A stretch of DNA of 64,000 nucleotides from Mycobacterium paraseoulense (GCF_010731655.1 NZ_AP022619.1:4712001-4776000); one strand, 5' to 3'. Counted from the first letter of the stretch, positions 48,843 to 58,514 are shown. The notes: generated from the letters alone by a model not told the origin. Translations and numbers: made by a program.

Positions 48843-49118
48843 ATGCAGGCGCACAACAATCCTCGGCCGGCATGGCCGTTTCACCCCGCGTCCGGTGTGG
48901 GCGCGCCGTCCGCAGGAGTCGGCGGGGCGGCCTCGCTCGGTCCGCTGTCGGTGCCGCCGTGCTGGACGATGACAGACACGAAGGTCGAGTCGGATTCGCC
49001 TTCCCCGCCGGATACCGCCGCGCCGGGGCGCACGTTCCAGCGGGCCCTGATGGCAACGATCACCGGACGCGCCGGGCGTCCATCACCGCGTCGGCCACAC
49101 CGAGCGCCAGGGCCATGA
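48843..49118 (+). pseudogene. Orphan C-terminal tail of a PPE-SVP protein
   Basis: This frame, open from the ATG at 48843, contains GAASLGPLSVPPCW, which matches the GxxSVPxxW signature of the PPE-SVP subfamily, and then PGRTFQRALMATITGRAGR, the usual end of such proteins. No PPE domain precedes it in frame: the PPE at 47590 ends at 48825 in a different frame. The 3' part overlaps the oxidoreductase gene on the other strand. It looks like the remnant of a PPE gene cut or replaced by the beta-domain PPE, though a frameshift of one ancestral gene is also possible. Confidence 0.6.
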
Positions 49119-50934
49119 TCGACACCTGCGGGTTGACCTCCGGGCAGCTCGGCAGGATCGAGGCGTCGGCGACCCACACGCCGTCCACACCGCGCAGCCG
49201 TCCGGTCTCGTCGACCGGGCAGAGCTGATCGTCGGTGCCCGCGGCCGCCGTGCCCGTCGGGTGAAAGGCGGCCAGGTGCAGGCTTCTCGGGTTGCTGCGG
49301 CGCAGCGCATCCCGCAGCGCGGGCAGCGACGTGACCGTCTTGGCCTGGGGCAGACCGGTGAGCACCTCGACGGCGCCCGCGGCGAACAGCAGCCGGCCCA
49401 TGGCCTCGATGGCGACCATGAGCTTGGCGATGTCGGCCCGGTCGATGGGGTAGCGGATGACCGTTTCGCTGCGTGCGGACGACACCGACCCGACACCGCG
49501 GTCGGCGACCATGGCGCCGAAGGTGGCCACCTGGGGCGCCCGGTCGAGCCAGCCGAGCAGCTCGGCACCGTAGCCGGGAAAGACCATCGAGCCCATCCCG
49601 GGCGGCGTCGAGGTCGCTTCGATCAGCACGCCGTGTGATTCGTGCAGCTCGTGAACGGCGGCGCTTTGCAACACCCCGTGCCAGGCGACGACGTCGTCCT
49701 CGAAGCGCCCGGCGAGCACCGTCGCCGGATGCAGGGCGAGGTTTCGGCCGAGTCGCGGGTGCCCACCAAAACCACTGCGCCGCAAGAGGGTCGGTGTCTC
49801 GGTGGCGCCCGCGGCCACGACGACCGTGTCGGCCAGGACGTCGAGCGTGGTGCCGTCCGGGCGGCGGACGCGCACCCCGCGGGCGCGTCCGTGCTCGTGC
49901 AGCACCCGTTCGACGCGCGCGTGCGAGATGATCCGCGCGCCGGCGTCGCACGCCTCGGGCAGCGCGTTGAGGTGCACGCCGAACTTGGCGTTGCGGGGGC
50001 ACCCGATCGCGCACTGGCAACAGCCTTCGCAGCCCGGCGCGTTGCGCGGGATGGGCGCCGCCTCCCAGCCCAGGGTGGCGGCGGCGTCCAGCAGCAGCCG
50101 TCCGTTGCGGCCCATGATCTCCAGCGGCACCGGGGCGACCCGCAGCGTGCGTTCGACGTCGTCGAGGTGCTCGGCCAGCCGGCCGGGATCGGCCAGGGCA
50201 AGCCCGAACTCGTCGCGCCAGCGCCGCTGAACGGCTGCCGGCGGCCGGTAGCAGGTGCCGGAGTTGACGACCGTGGTGCCGCCGACCGCCCGGCCGATCG
50301 GCAGCACCACCGCCGGGCGCCCCAGCGCGACGGTGGCCCCGGCGCCCCGGTACAACCCGGCGTAGCGGTCGATCGGGTGCGTGGTGCGGAATTCCTGGAC
50401 GGTCCACCGTCGTCCCTCCTCGAGCACGACGACGTCGAGACCCGCACGCGCCAGGGTCCGGGCCGCCATCGCGCCACCGGCGCCGGAACCGATGACCACG
50501 GCGTCGGCGGTGACGAGGGACGGGCTATCGGCCGAAACGGTGACGGTCAGGTCCGCGTCGGGGCGCGCCACGTCGTGCCGGTTGGCGCGGGCGAAGAGTT
50601 CCGGCGCGTAGGCGTCGGCGCCGTTGGCCAGCAACACGATTGCCTTCACGGCTTCGATGGCCGCGCCGGCCTCCGGGCTGAGTGCAGCGACCCGGCCCAG
50701 CACCTGGGCGCGTCGGTCGGGGCTCAGCCGCGCCAGCGACCGGCCGGTGGTGAGATAGCTTGCGGCAGTTGCCGATACCATCCCGGCCCGCACGCCCAGC
50801 CGGGACGTCGCCGGAAGCTGGGTGAGGTAGCGCTCGATGCGCTCGACCAGCTGAGCCGGCGGGGGGCCGCCGTGTTCCTGCGGCAGCAGCGCGGTGCCGA
50901 ACGACGCCGTTGCCCGCTCGGCCAGCCGACTCAT
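49060..50934 (-). CDS. GMC-type FAD-dependent oxidoreductase (Rv0492c-like)
   Basis: A 624-residue protein from the ATG at 50934. After about 110 helical residues comes the Rossmann loop VVIGSGAGGAMAARTLARAG, then GGTTVVNSGTCYRPP (FAD contact). A cysteine-rich CEGCCQCAIGCPRNAKFG recalls the Fe-S-like cysteine set in some GMC alcohol dehydrogenases. The C-terminal block VDGVWVADASILPSCPEVNP ends the fold, with His in LHLAAFHPTGTAAAG as likely catalytic base. Substrate unknown, perhaps a sterol or long-chain alcohol. It is last in a coupled three-gene operon (ATGA overlaps) divergent from a GntR gene. Confidence 0.88.
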   Translation of the reverse strand: MSRLAERATASFGTALLPQEHGGPPPAQLVERIERYLTQLPATSRLGVRAGMVSATAASYLTTGRSLARLSPDRRAQVLGRVAALSPEAGAAIEAVKAIVLLANGADAYAPELFARANRHDVARPDADLTVTVSADSPSLVTADAVVIGSGAGGAMAARTLARAGLDVVVLEEGRRWTVQEFRTTHPIDRYAGLYRGAGATVALGRPAVVLPIGRAVGGTTVVNSGTCYRPPAAVQRRWRDEFGLALADPGRLAEHLDDVERTLRVAPVPLEIMGRNGRLLLDAAATLGWEAAPIPRNAPGCEGCCQCAIGCPRNAKFGVHLNALPEACDAGARIISHARVERVLHEHGRARGVRVRRPDGTTLDVLADTVVVAAGATETPTLLRRSGFGGHPRLGRNLALHPATVLAGRFEDDVVAWHGVLQSAAVHELHESHGVLIEATSTPPGMGSMVFPGYGAELLGWLDRAPQVATFGAMVADRGVGSVSSARSETVIRYPIDRADIAKLMVAIEAMGRLLFAAGAVEVLTGLPQAKTVTSLPALRDALRRSNPRSLHLAAFHPTGTAAAGTDDQLCPVDETGRLRGVDGVWVADASILPSCPEVNPQVSIMALALGVADAVMDARRVR

Positions 50935-51260
50935 AGCAGGCGTCCGAGCCGGCGCCCCATCTTGATGAAGAACGGGTAGGTGGCGAAGATGGCCCCGGCG
51001 GCGGCATGCATGGGCCAGTCGAGCTGTTCGGTTTGTACGCCGAAGACGCCACTGTTCCACATGAAGTCGCGGCCGTTGCGGGCGCGGAAGGGCCGCCACA
51101 GGACGCCGAGCCCGGGCACGTTGTTGTAGAGCCCGAACGATCCGCCGAAGAAGACGCCCAGGGTGGCGGCCTCGGCGACATCGCGACGATCCGGCGGCAC
51201 CTGCCGTTCGATCAGCGCCCCCGCGGCGACCAGCAGTGGCGGGTCGAGGAGAAAGCTCAT
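50931..51260 (-). CDS. Small membrane-associated protein (Rv0492A-like)
   Basis: A 109-residue protein from the ATG at 51260, overlapping by 4 bases both the gene before it and the oxidoreductase after it. It has a short hydrophobic start ([18 protein letters not shown]), a glycine-rich middle ([20 protein letters not shown]) and a hydrophobic stretch near the end ([22 protein letters not shown]). The tight coupling suggests it works with the oxidoreductase, perhaps as a membrane tether. No known family. Confidence 0.75.
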   Translation of the reverse strand: MSFLLDPPLLVAAGALIERQVPPDRRDVAEAATLGVFFGGSFGLYNNVPGLGVLWRPFRARNGRDFMWNSGVFGVQTEQLDWPMHAAAGAIFATYPFFIKMGRRLGRLL

Positions 51261-52219
51261 GTCGGAATCCTTTCGTTGAGGTCGGGTGCCTCGGGGCCGC
51301 GCAGGCCGACCTCGGCATGTCCGAGCACCGACCACCGCCGATCGTCGATCTCGACGTGGACGTCGGCTTGTTCGGTGTTGGTGCACACCGCTTTGCCGCC
51401 GTCGGGGTCGGTGTAGCCCAGGCTCACGCACTTCTCCGCCGGCTGATCGATCCGGATGAGCACTCGGCGACCGTCGATGCGCCCCTCCAGCTGCCAGTGG
51501 GCCACGCCGAGCGTCGTCCGCATCCGCAGCGACGGCAGGAGCCCTGTCAAAGGGCTTGCGGGCCAATCCTTTCCATCGATCCGGAAGCGTACGAAGGCCA
51601 TCGGGGCCAGCCTGCGCAGGCCCGGCTTGTGCGAGACGGCGGTGACCGCCTCGAGGACGTCGCCGTTGCCGAGGTCGGCGTGGACCCAGCCCCAGCGTTT
51701 GGCGTTGCCGTGCCCGTAGATGTGGGCGACGCCGCCGCGCCACCCCTCGATGGGCGCGGCGGCGTCGTTGATGGTGAGCGAGCCGGTGAAGTCGGCGGTG
51801 GGGGCGATGACGACTTGGGCACCCGGCAGCAGCTCGCGGTCCCAGGCCGCGCGGGGAAACGTCCAGAGCGGAGCGCCCGTGTCCGTCCAGGACAGATCCC
51901 AGGACAGCGACCCGGCGCGTCCGCTGAGCTGTTTGTCCCCGACCCGTACGCCCTCGGCGTCGAACCACCAGGGGCCGGTCGCGGGCTGGGTGGGCACGGG
52001 CCCGAACCGCTCGGTGCGGGGCGGGCCGTCGGGTGCGAACCAGGTGGCCCAGCCGTGCGCGTAGGCCTGGTCGGTGCCGGTGACCGGGGCCACCGTCTCG
52101 CAGTGCACCCACAGCCCGGCGCGCGTCCGGGGATCCGACAGCGTGGCGTACCAGACTTCCAGGCGGCCCGCCTTGCCGCGCCAGCGTGGTGTCGCCGCCG
52201 ACCGCGTGTCCTCGTCCAT
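51257..52219 (-). CDS. AttH/CrtC-like lipocalin-fold hypothetical protein (Rv0493c-like)
   Basis: A 320-residue protein beginning [19 protein letters not shown]. It is strand-rich and full of tryptophans ([38 protein letters not shown]), a pattern like the double-lipocalin fold of hydroxyneurosporene synthase/AttH proteins, which handle hydrophobic molecules. The assignment is tentative. It is first in the operon with the small membrane gene and the oxidoreductase, and its promoter shares 42 bases with the GntR gene, whose operator is likely to control it. Confidence 0.72.
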   Translation of the reverse strand: MDEDTRSAATPRWRGKAGRLEVWYATLSDPRTRAGLWVHCETVAPVTGTDQAYAHGWATWFAPDGPPRTERFGPVPTQPATGPWWFDAEGVRVGDKQLSGRAGSLSWDLSWTDTGAPLWTFPRAAWDRELLPGAQVVIAPTADFTGSLTINDAAAPIEGWRGGVAHIYGHGNAKRWGWVHADLGNGDVLEAVTAVSHKPGLRRLAPMAFVRFRIDGKDWPASPLTGLLPSLRMRTTLGVAHWQLEGRIDGRRVLIRIDQPAEKCVSLGYTDPDGGKAVCTNTEQADVHVEIDDRRWSVLGHAEVGLRGPEAPDLNERIPT

Positions 52220-52248
52220 TGCTCACCTCCGGTGGGTCCGTCCACTAT

Positions 52249-52263
52249 ATTGGTTGAACCAAT
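52249..52263. promoter_or_regulatory. Palindromic operator overlapping the GntR start codon
   Basis: ATTGGTT-g-AACCAAT is a perfect 7+7 palindrome spanning 52249-52263. It overlaps a possible -10 box (TATATT, 52246-52251) and the first two bases of the ATG at 52262. FadR-type GntR regulators bind TGGT-N-ACCA sequences, so this is probably the autoregulatory site, and it sits between two divergent transcripts. The -10 position implies a nearly leaderless mRNA. Confidence 0.72.
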
Positions 52264-52984
52264 GAACCAGTCAAGTCCGCTGCGTCCCGTCGATCGTCAA
52301 CGCGTCGATGAACAGATCGCCGCGTCGATCACCGACGCCATCCTCGACGGCGCGTTCCCGCCGGGCTCGGCCCTGCCGCCCGAGCGTGAACTGGCCGAGC
52401 AACTCGGTGTCAACCGCACGTCGCTGCGCCAGGGCCTGGCCCGGCTGCAACAGATGGGTCTGATCGAGGCCCGCCATGGCAGCGGCAACGTGGTCGCGGA
52501 CCCGCAGGCGCTCACCCACCCGGCCGTGGTCGAGGCGCTGGTCCGCAAGCTGGGGCCCGAGTTCCTGGTGGAGCTCTTCGAGATCCGGGCCGCGCTTGGA
52601 CCGCTGATCGGGCGGTCCGCGGCGCGCCGCGGCGCCCCCGAGAACGCCGCGGCCCTGCAAGCGGCATTGGCCGCGGTCGGGGAGGCCGACGGTCCGGCGG
52701 AGCGCCAGGCCGCCGACCTCGCCTACTTCCGGGTGCTCATCCAGCAGAGCGGCAACCGGGCGCTGGTGCTGCTGTACCGCTGGGTCGAGCACGCCTTCGG
52801 CGGCCGCGAGCACGAGCTCACCGCCGCCTACGACGACCCCGCGCCGGTGGTCGCCGGGCTCGGTGCGATCACCGACGCCGTGCTGGCGGGAGACGAGGCC
52901 GCGGCCGCCGCCGCGGTCGAGGACTACCTGCGCGCGAGCGCGCAGCGAATGGTCTTGTCGTACAACAAGAAGCGCGCGACGTGA
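52262..52984 (+). CDS. GntR/FadR family transcriptional regulator (Rv0494-like)
   Basis: A 240-residue protein from the ATG at 52262. The winged helix is [20 protein letters not shown] followed by [20 protein letters not shown] (about 38-80), and the C-terminal half is a FadR-type all-helical effector domain. Rv0494 has been described as a starvation-induced, fatty-acyl-CoA-responsive regulator. The divergent operon with the GMC oxidoreductase is an obvious target. An open frame upstream of this start is antisense to the neighbouring gene and was rejected. Confidence 0.9.
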   Translation: MNQSSPLRPVDRQRVDEQIAASITDAILDGAFPPGSALPPERELAEQLGVNRTSLRQGLARLQQMGLIEARHGSGNVVADPQALTHPAVVEALVRKLGPEFLVELFEIRAALGPLIGRSAARRGAPENAAALQAALAAVGEADGPAERQAADLAYFRVLIQQSGNRALVLLYRWVEHAFGGREHELTAAYDDPAPVVAGLGAITDAVLAGDEAAAAAAVEDYLRASAQRMVLSYNKKRAT

Positions 52985-52990
52985 CGAGGG

Positions 52991-53776
52991 CTAGTCGGCG
53001 AGGCGGGTCGCCGGGTGCACCGCGACGAGGCCCAACTTGCTGCGCCGCTTGCACATCGCGGCCAGCTCGGCATACGCCTTGGCGCCGAGCAGCTCGGTGA
53101 GCTCGTCGGCCATGCTCTCCCACACCTGCTTGGCGCCGACGTGGGCACCCGGGTCGCCGGTGCAATACCAGTGCAGGTCGGCGCCGCCGGAGCCCCAGCC
53201 GCGCCGATCGTATTCGGTGACAGTGGTTTTCAGGATTTCGGTGCCGTCGGGCCGCGTCACCCATTCCTGGCTGCGCCGGATCGGCAACTGCCAGCACACG
53301 TCGGGCTTCATGGTCAGCGGCGCGACGCCCAGCTTGAGGGCCTTGCTGTGCAGCGCGCATCCGACGCCGGCGGGAAAGCCCGGCCGGTTCAAGAAGATGC
53401 AGGCTTCCTTGTGTTTGCGGGTCCGGTACTGAGGTGTCCCGTCATGCTCGTCGAGTTCCAGATACCCCTTGCGGCCCAAGCCCTTTTCGCGGAACTGCCA
53501 GTCCTCGTCGGTCAGCTGCTTCACGGCGTCGTCGAGGCGGGCGCGGTCGTCGTCGTCGGACAAGAACGCCCCGTGCGAACAACATCCGTCGTCCGGGCGG
53601 CCGGCCACCGTGCCGTGGCAGGCGGGCGTGCCGAACACACACGTCCACCGGGACAGCAACCAGGTGAGGTCGGCCGCGATCAGGTGCTCGGAATTGTCGG
53701 GGTCGTAGAACTCCACCCACTCACGGGCGAAGTCCAGCTCGACCTCGTGTCCCGGCTCGGGGTAGGAATTCGCCAC
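52991..53776 (-). CDS. Conserved cysteine-rich protein (Rv0495c-like)
   Basis: A 261-residue soluble protein, [20 protein letters not shown]. Nine cysteines are spread as [56 protein letters not shown] and [10 protein letters not shown]; the first five recall the CxxxxxxC(C) iron- or zinc-binding proteins of the YkgJ/DUF3109 type. Rv0495c has been listed as important for growth of M. tuberculosis. It converges with the GntR gene (6 bases apart) and is divergent from ppx1. Function unknown. Confidence 0.8.
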   Translation of the reverse strand: MANSYPEPGHEVELDFAREWVEFYDPDNSEHLIAADLTWLLSRWTCVFGTPACHGTVAGRPDDGCCSHGAFLSDDDDRARLDDAVKQLTDEDWQFREKGLGRKGYLELDEHDGTPQYRTRKHKEACIFLNRPGFPAGVGCALHSKALKLGVAPLTMKPDVCWQLPIRRSQEWVTRPDGTEILKTTVTEYDRRGWGSGGADLHWYCTGDPGAHVGAKQVWESMADELTELLGAKAYAELAAMCKRRSKLGLVAVHPATRLAD

Positions 53777-53904
53777 GGGTCCACGTTAGACGACGATTCC
53801 GGCTCTCCGAGCCGCTGACACTCGGGGCCCGACCGCGCGACGTCGGCAAGCTCCTGCGCGGGCCGCAACGCGGGGCCCGCCCATGTCCGACTAGGTTGTT
53901 TTCC

Positions 53905-54921
53905 GTGCGATTGGGCGTGCTCGACGTGGGCAGCAACACGGTTCACCTGCTGGTGGTTGATGCGCACCGTGGCGGGCACCCCACGCCCATGAGTTCAACG
54001 AAGGCCACGCTGCGTCTGGCCGAGTCGATCGACAGCTCCGGCAAGATCACCAAGCGCGGTGCGGAGAAGCTGATCTCCACGATCGACGAGTTCGCCAAGA
54101 TCGCGGACAGCTCCGGCTGCGCCGAGCTGATGGCGTTTGCGACGTCCGCCCTGCGCGACGCGGTGAACTCCGACGACGTGCTCACCCGGGTCCGCAAGGA
54201 GACCGGCGTCGAGCTGGAGGCGCTGAGCGGGGTCGACGAGTCGCGGCTGACCTTCCTGGCCGTGCGCCGGTGGTACGGGTGGAGCGCCGGGCGGATCATC
54301 AACCTCGACATCGGCGGGGGCTCGCTGGAGATGTCCAGCGGCGTCGACGAGGAGCCGGAGGTGGCCCTGTCGCTGCCGCTGGGCGCCGGCCGGCTGACCC
54401 GCGAATGGCTGCCCGACGATCCGCCCGGCCGCCGCCGGGTCGGCATGCTGCGCGACTGGCTGGACGCCGAGCTGGCCGACTCGGCAGTAACGGTGCTCGA
54501 AGCCGGCCCACCCGACCTGGCGGTGGCGACGTCGAAGACGTTCCGCTCGTTGGCGCGGCTCACCGGCGCGGCGCCCTCGGCCGCCGGACCGCGGGCGAAA
54601 AGGACGCTCACAGCAAACGGCCTCAGGCAACTCATATCTTTCATCTCTAGGATGACGACCGCCGACCGGGCAGAACTGGAGGGGGTGAGCGCCGAGCGGG
54701 CGCCGCAGATCGTGGCGGGTGCGCTGGTGGCGGAGGCGAGTATGCGAGCGCTGTCGATTGAACAGGTGGATATCTGCCCGTGGGCGTTACGGGAAGGTCT
54801 CATCTTGCGCAAACTCGACAGCGAAGCCGACGGAACGCCCCTTATGAAGCGATCCGTGCGCGATGCTGGAGGGCAGGCAGGTGATCGGGACGGCAACCGA
54901 TCGAGAGGCGACAAAGGATGA
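53905..54921 (+). CDS. ppx1: Exopolyphosphatase / pppGpp phosphohydrolase family protein
   Basis: A 338-residue protein from the GTG at 53905; a TTG at 53896 would add three residues. [17 protein letters not shown] is the phosphate-1 loop, [12 protein letters not shown] the phosphate-2 loop, and [17 protein letters not shown] lies between them. Rv0496 (Ppx1) degrades short-chain polyphosphate from the ends. Location a few genes after senX3-regX3, the phosphate-responsive pair, may be meaningful. Its stop overlaps the next gene (ATGA, 54918-54921). Confidence 0.92.
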   Translation: MRLGVLDVGSNTVHLLVVDAHRGGHPTPMSSTKATLRLAESIDSSGKITKRGAEKLISTIDEFAKIADSSGCAELMAFATSALRDAVNSDDVLTRVRKETGVELEALSGVDESRLTFLAVRRWYGWSAGRIINLDIGGGSLEMSSGVDEEPEVALSLPLGAGRLTREWLPDDPPGRRRVGMLRDWLDAELADSAVTVLEAGPPDLAVATSKTFRSLARLTGAAPSAAGPRAKRTLTANGLRQLISFISRMTTADRAELEGVSAERAPQIVAGALVAEASMRALSIEQVDICPWALREGLILRKLDSEADGTPLMKRSVRDAGGQAGDRDGNRSRGDKG

Positions 54922-55886
54922 CCGGACCACACTCCGAGACCGAGAGCCCCGGCACTCGGCCGATTTCGGTGGCCGAACTTCTGGCCAGGAATGGAACGAT
55001 CGGCGCCCCGGCCGTGACGCGGCGGCGGCGCCGGCGGCGCGGCGATAGCGACGCGGTGACCGTCGCCGAGCTGACCGGCGAGATCCCCGTCATCCGCGAC
55101 GACGACGAGGACCCGCGCACGGCCGCACAGCGGGGCGCGGAACCGGCCGCCGAGGAACGTGTCGCCGAGCAGGCCGCGCCCGAGCAGCAAACCGAGGACA
55201 GGCCCGCCGCCGCGTTCTGGTCGCAGCCCGAGCCGCGCTGGCCCAAGTCGCCACCGCAGCCCAAGAAGGCACCCGGGCCGGAGCGCAGCGCTTACCCGCG
55301 GCCCCTGAGCCATCTCGAGGCGGGGGAGACCAACGGCACCGGCCAATCCGGTGCCGAGGGGATGAACCCCGACCCGCTGGACCACTACACCGACCTCCCG
55401 GTCGACGTGATGGATTCGGAGGTGCGCGACGCCGAACCCGCGCTGGAGGACTCCGCCTACGTGCGGTCCTACCTGCAGACCGAAACCGACGAGGCCGACG
55501 AGGACGCAGATCCGCTGGCCGCCGGATTCGCCCCGGCGAGCGGCTGGGCCGCCCGGCCGGACGAGGAACACCGCGAGGACGAGGCCGCGGCCACCGACGT
55601 CCACCCGGCGGCCGGCCGGTTCGAGGCGCTGTGGCGCGGCAGCTTGGTCGTATTCCAGTCGATCCTGGCGGTCGCTTTCGGCGCCGGATTGTTCGTCGCC
55701 TTCGACCAGCTGTGGCGCTGGAACAGCATCGTGGCCTTGGTGCTCTCGGTGCTGGTGATCCTCGGCCTGGTGGTCGGCGTCCGGGTGGTGCGCAAGACCG
55801 AGGACATCGCCAGCACGCTGATCGCCGTGGCGGTGGGGGCGCTGATCACCCTGGGCCCGTTGGCGCTGTCGTTGCAGTCAGGCTAG
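54918..55886 (+). CDS. Membrane protein with long disordered cytosolic N terminus (Rv0497-like)
   Basis: A 322-residue protein. Residues 1-235 are charged and of low complexity, with an arginine run ([12 protein letters not shown]), an [11 protein letters not shown] motif and acidic Glu/Asp-rich stretches. Three membrane segments follow ([57 protein letters not shown]). The [10 protein letters not shown] plus polybasic region is conserved in a family of mycobacterial membrane proteins of unknown role. It is translationally coupled to ppx1. Confidence 0.8.
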   Translation: MTGPHSETESPGTRPISVAELLARNGTIGAPAVTRRRRRRRGDSDAVTVAELTGEIPVIRDDDEDPRTAAQRGAEPAAEERVAEQAAPEQQTEDRPAAAFWSQPEPRWPKSPPQPKKAPGPERSAYPRPLSHLEAGETNGTGQSGAEGMNPDPLDHYTDLPVDVMDSEVRDAEPALEDSAYVRSYLQTETDEADEDADPLAAGFAPASGWAARPDEEHREDEAAATDVHPAAGRFEALWRGSLVVFQSILAVAFGAGLFVAFDQLWRWNSIVALVLSVLVILGLVVGVRVVRKTEDIASTLIAVAVGALITLGPLALSLQSG

Positions 55887-55910
55887 GCGGACCCGGAACC
55901 ATATAGACCG

Positions 55911-56753
55911 TTGCGCCCAGCTATCAAAGTCGGACTCTCCACGGCTTCGGTTTACCCGTTGCGGGCCGAGGCCGCGTTCGAGTATGCGGCCCGGCTCGGC
56001 TACGACGGGGTCGAGCTGATGGTGTGGGCCGAGTCGGTCAGCCAGGACATCGACGCCGTGCAGAAGCTGTCCCGGCGCTATCGCGTACCGGTGTTGTCCG
56101 TGCATGCGCCCTGCCTGCTGATCTCCCAGCGGGTGTGGGGCGCCAACCCGATTCCCAAGCTGGACCGCAGCGTGCGGGCCGCCGAACAGCTCGGCGCGCA
56201 GACCGTCGTCGTGCACCCGCCGTTTCGCTGGCAGCGTCGCTACGCCGAGGGATTCAGCGACCAGGTCGCCGAGCTGGAGGCGTCCAGCGACGTGCTGATC
56301 GCAGTCGAGAACATGTTCCCGTTCCGGGCGGACCGGTTCTTCGGGTCGGGCCAGTCGCTGGAGCGGATGCGCCGGCGTGGCGGCGGTCCGGGCCCGGCGA
56401 TATCGGCGTTCGCGCCCTCCTACGACCCGCTGGACGGCAACCACGCGCACTACACGCTCGACCTGTCCCACACCGCGACCGCCGGCAGCGACTCGCTGGA
56501 CATGGCGCAGCGGATGGGCGGTGGGCTGGTCCACCTGCACCTGTGCGACGGCAGCGGCCTCCCCGCCGATGAGCACCTGGTGCCCGGACGCGGCACGCAA
56601 CCGACCGCCGAGGTGTGCCAGATGCTGGCCGGCAGCCACTTCGCCGGCCACGTCATTCTGGAGGTGTCGACGTCCAGCGCGCGCAGCGCCAACGAGCGCG
56701 AGAGCATGCTCGCCGAATCCTTGCAGTTCGCCCGCACGCACCTGCTGCGCTGA
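55911..56753 (+). CDS. Xylose isomerase-like TIM barrel protein (Rv0498-like)
   Basis: A 280-residue protein starting at a TTG (55911). The AP endonuclease family 2 / sugar isomerase TIM barrel is seen in KVGLSTASVYPLRAEAAFEY, YDGVELMVWAESVSQD, VLSVHAPCLL, TVVVHPPFRWQ, IAVENMFPF, LDLSHTATAG and LVHLHLCDGSGLPADEHLVPGRG, which supply His, Glu and Asp metal ligands. The substrate is unknown. It follows the membrane gene by 24 bases and precedes a thioesterase by 15. Confidence 0.85.
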   Translation: MRPAIKVGLSTASVYPLRAEAAFEYAARLGYDGVELMVWAESVSQDIDAVQKLSRRYRVPVLSVHAPCLLISQRVWGANPIPKLDRSVRAAEQLGAQTVVVHPPFRWQRRYAEGFSDQVAELEASSDVLIAVENMFPFRADRFFGSGQSLERMRRRGGGPGPAISAFAPSYDPLDGNHAHYTLDLSHTATAGSDSLDMAQRMGGGLVHLHLCDGSGLPADEHLVPGRGTQPTAEVCQMLAGSHFAGHVILEVSTSSARSANERESMLAESLQFARTHLLR

Positions 56754-56768
56754 CAAATCCAGGAGACC

Positions 56769-57611
56769 ATGAACGCGCTATTCACCACCGCAATGGCCTT
56801 GCGGGAGGTTGACCCCGGCGTCTTTGCGGGCGAACTCGACAAGCACTGGACCATCGGCCCCAAGGTGCACGGCGGCGCGATGCTGGCGCTGTGCGCCAAG
56901 GCCGCCCGCAGCGCCTGCGACGGGGAGTCGACCGGCCTGGAACCGGTCCAGCAACCTGTCGCGGTGTCGGCGAGCTTCCTGTGGGCACCCGATCCGGGTC
57001 CGATGCGGCTGGTGACCTCGATCCGCAAGCGCGGCCGCCGGATCAGCGTCGTCGATGTCGAGCTCACCCAGGGCGACCGCACCGCGGTGCACGCCGTGGT
57101 CAATCTGGGTCAGCCGGAGCACTTTCCACCCGACGGCGCCGCCAAGCCGCTGCTGTCGGCCAATCCGGTGGTGGAGCTGATGGCGCCCGAGCCACCCGAC
57201 GACATCGCGCCGATCGGGCCCGGCCACCCGCTGGCCGGCCTGGTGCACCTGGGCGAGGGCTGCGACGTGCGACCCGTCCTCTCGACCCTGGGAACGTCCG
57301 CCGACGGCGGCCCACCGGTGATCCAGATGTGGGCGCGCCCCCGCGGCGTGGCCCCCGATGCGCTGTTCGCGCTCATGTGCGGGGATCTGTCGGCGCCGGT
57401 GACCTTCGCCGTCGAACGCACGGGCTGGGCTCCCACCGTCCAGCTGACCGCGTTCCTGCGCGGCCTGCCCGCCGACGGGTGGTTGCGAATCATCGCGACG
57501 TGCACCGAGATCGGGCATGACTGGTTCGACGAGGACCACACCGTCGTCGACAGCCTGGGCCGCCTCGTGGTGCAAGCCCGCCAACTGGCGTTGGTCCCTG
57601 CCGCCGGGTAG
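56769..57611 (+). CDS. Thioesterase-like double hot-dog protein (Rv0499-like)
   Basis: A 280-residue protein from the ATG at 56769 with AGGAGA before it. KHWTIGPKVHGGAMLALCAKAARSA is the typical first hot-dog helix of TesB-like/acyl-CoA thioesterase 2 proteins, and RRISVVDVELTQGDRTAVHAVV the following strands. A second hot-dog half starts near residue 180 (MWARPRGVAPDALFALMC). It probably hydrolyses an acyl-CoA. proC follows 15 bases later. Confidence 0.82.
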   Translation: MNALFTTAMALREVDPGVFAGELDKHWTIGPKVHGGAMLALCAKAARSACDGESTGLEPVQQPVAVSASFLWAPDPGPMRLVTSIRKRGRRISVVDVELTQGDRTAVHAVVNLGQPEHFPPDGAAKPLLSANPVVELMAPEPPDDIAPIGPGHPLAGLVHLGEGCDVRPVLSTLGTSADGGPPVIQMWARPRGVAPDALFALMCGDLSAPVTFAVERTGWAPTVQLTAFLRGLPADGWLRIIATCTEIGHDWFDEDHTVVDSLGRLVVQARQLALVPAAG

Positions 57612-57626
57612 CCGCCGCTGTCTGCG

Positions 57627-58514
57627 ATGCTGTCGGGCATGGCAAGAATCGCGATCGTCGGTGGCGGCAGCATCGGGGAGGCGCTGCTGTCGGGTCTGCT
57701 GCGCGCGGGCCGTCAGGTCAAAGACCTGGTGGTGGCCGAACGGGTGCCCGAGCGCGCCGAGTATCTGGCCGCCACCTATTCCGTGCTGATCACCTCGGTG
57801 GCCGATGCGGTGGAGAACGCGTCCTTCGTCGTGGTCGCGGTGAAACCCGGCGACGTCGAGCCGGTGATGGCCGAGCTGGCCCGGGCGGCGGGCGCGTCCG
57901 AGAGCGACACCGCCGAGCAGGTGTTCGTCACGGTCGCGGCGGGGATCAGCATCTCGTACTTCGAGTCGAAGCTGCCCGCCGGCACGCCCGTGGTCCGGGC
58001 GATGCCCAACGCGGCGGCATTGGTCGGTGCGGGGGTGACCGCGCTGGCCAAGGGCCGGTTCGTCACCGCCCCGCAGCTCGAGGGCGTCTCGGCCCTGTTC
58101 GACTCCGTCGGCGGTGTGCTGACCGTGCCGGAAGCCCAAATGGACGCCGTGACCGCGCTCTCGGGGTCTGGACCGGCGTATTTCTTCCTGATGGTCGAGG
58201 CCCTGGTGGACGCGGGCGTGGCCGCGGGTCTGAGCCGGGAGGTGGCGACCGACCTGACGGCGCAGACGATGGCCGGGTCGGCGGCCATGCTGCTGGAACG
58301 GATGGACGCCGAGCGGCGGCCGGGCGAGGGGGAGGCGCCGGGATTGCGCGTCGACGCCGCCCCGACCCAGCTGCGGGCGACCATCACTTCGCCTGGTGGC
58401 ACCACCGCCGCCGGCCTTCGTGAGCTGGAAAGGGGCGGCCTGCGGGCGGCCGTCGACGCGGCCATTCAGGCCGCGAAAACACGCTCTGAGCAGCTAAGAA
58501 TTACATCGGAGTAA
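57627..58514 (+). CDS. proC: Pyrroline-5-carboxylate reductase
   Basis: A 295-residue protein; I keep the ATG at 57627 because the opening MLxGMARIAIVGGG is shared with M. tuberculosis ProC. The NADPH loop is IVGGGSIGEALLSGLL, FVVVAVKPGDVEPVM follows, and the C-terminal signature reads VTALSGSGPAYFFLMVEAL and TSPGGTTAAGLRELE. It makes L-proline from pyrroline-5-carboxylate. A 139-base, relatively AT-rich gap follows. Confidence 0.95.
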   Translation: MLSGMARIAIVGGGSIGEALLSGLLRAGRQVKDLVVAERVPERAEYLAATYSVLITSVADAVENASFVVVAVKPGDVEPVMAELARAAGASESDTAEQVFVTVAAGISISYFESKLPAGTPVVRAMPNAAALVGAGVTALAKGRFVTAPQLEGVSALFDSVGGVLTVPEAQMDAVTALSGSGPAYFFLMVEALVDAGVAAGLSREVATDLTAQTMAGSAAMLLERMDAERRPGEGEAPGLRVDAAPTQLRATITSPGGTTAAGLRELERGGLRAAVDAAIQAAKTRSEQLRITSE

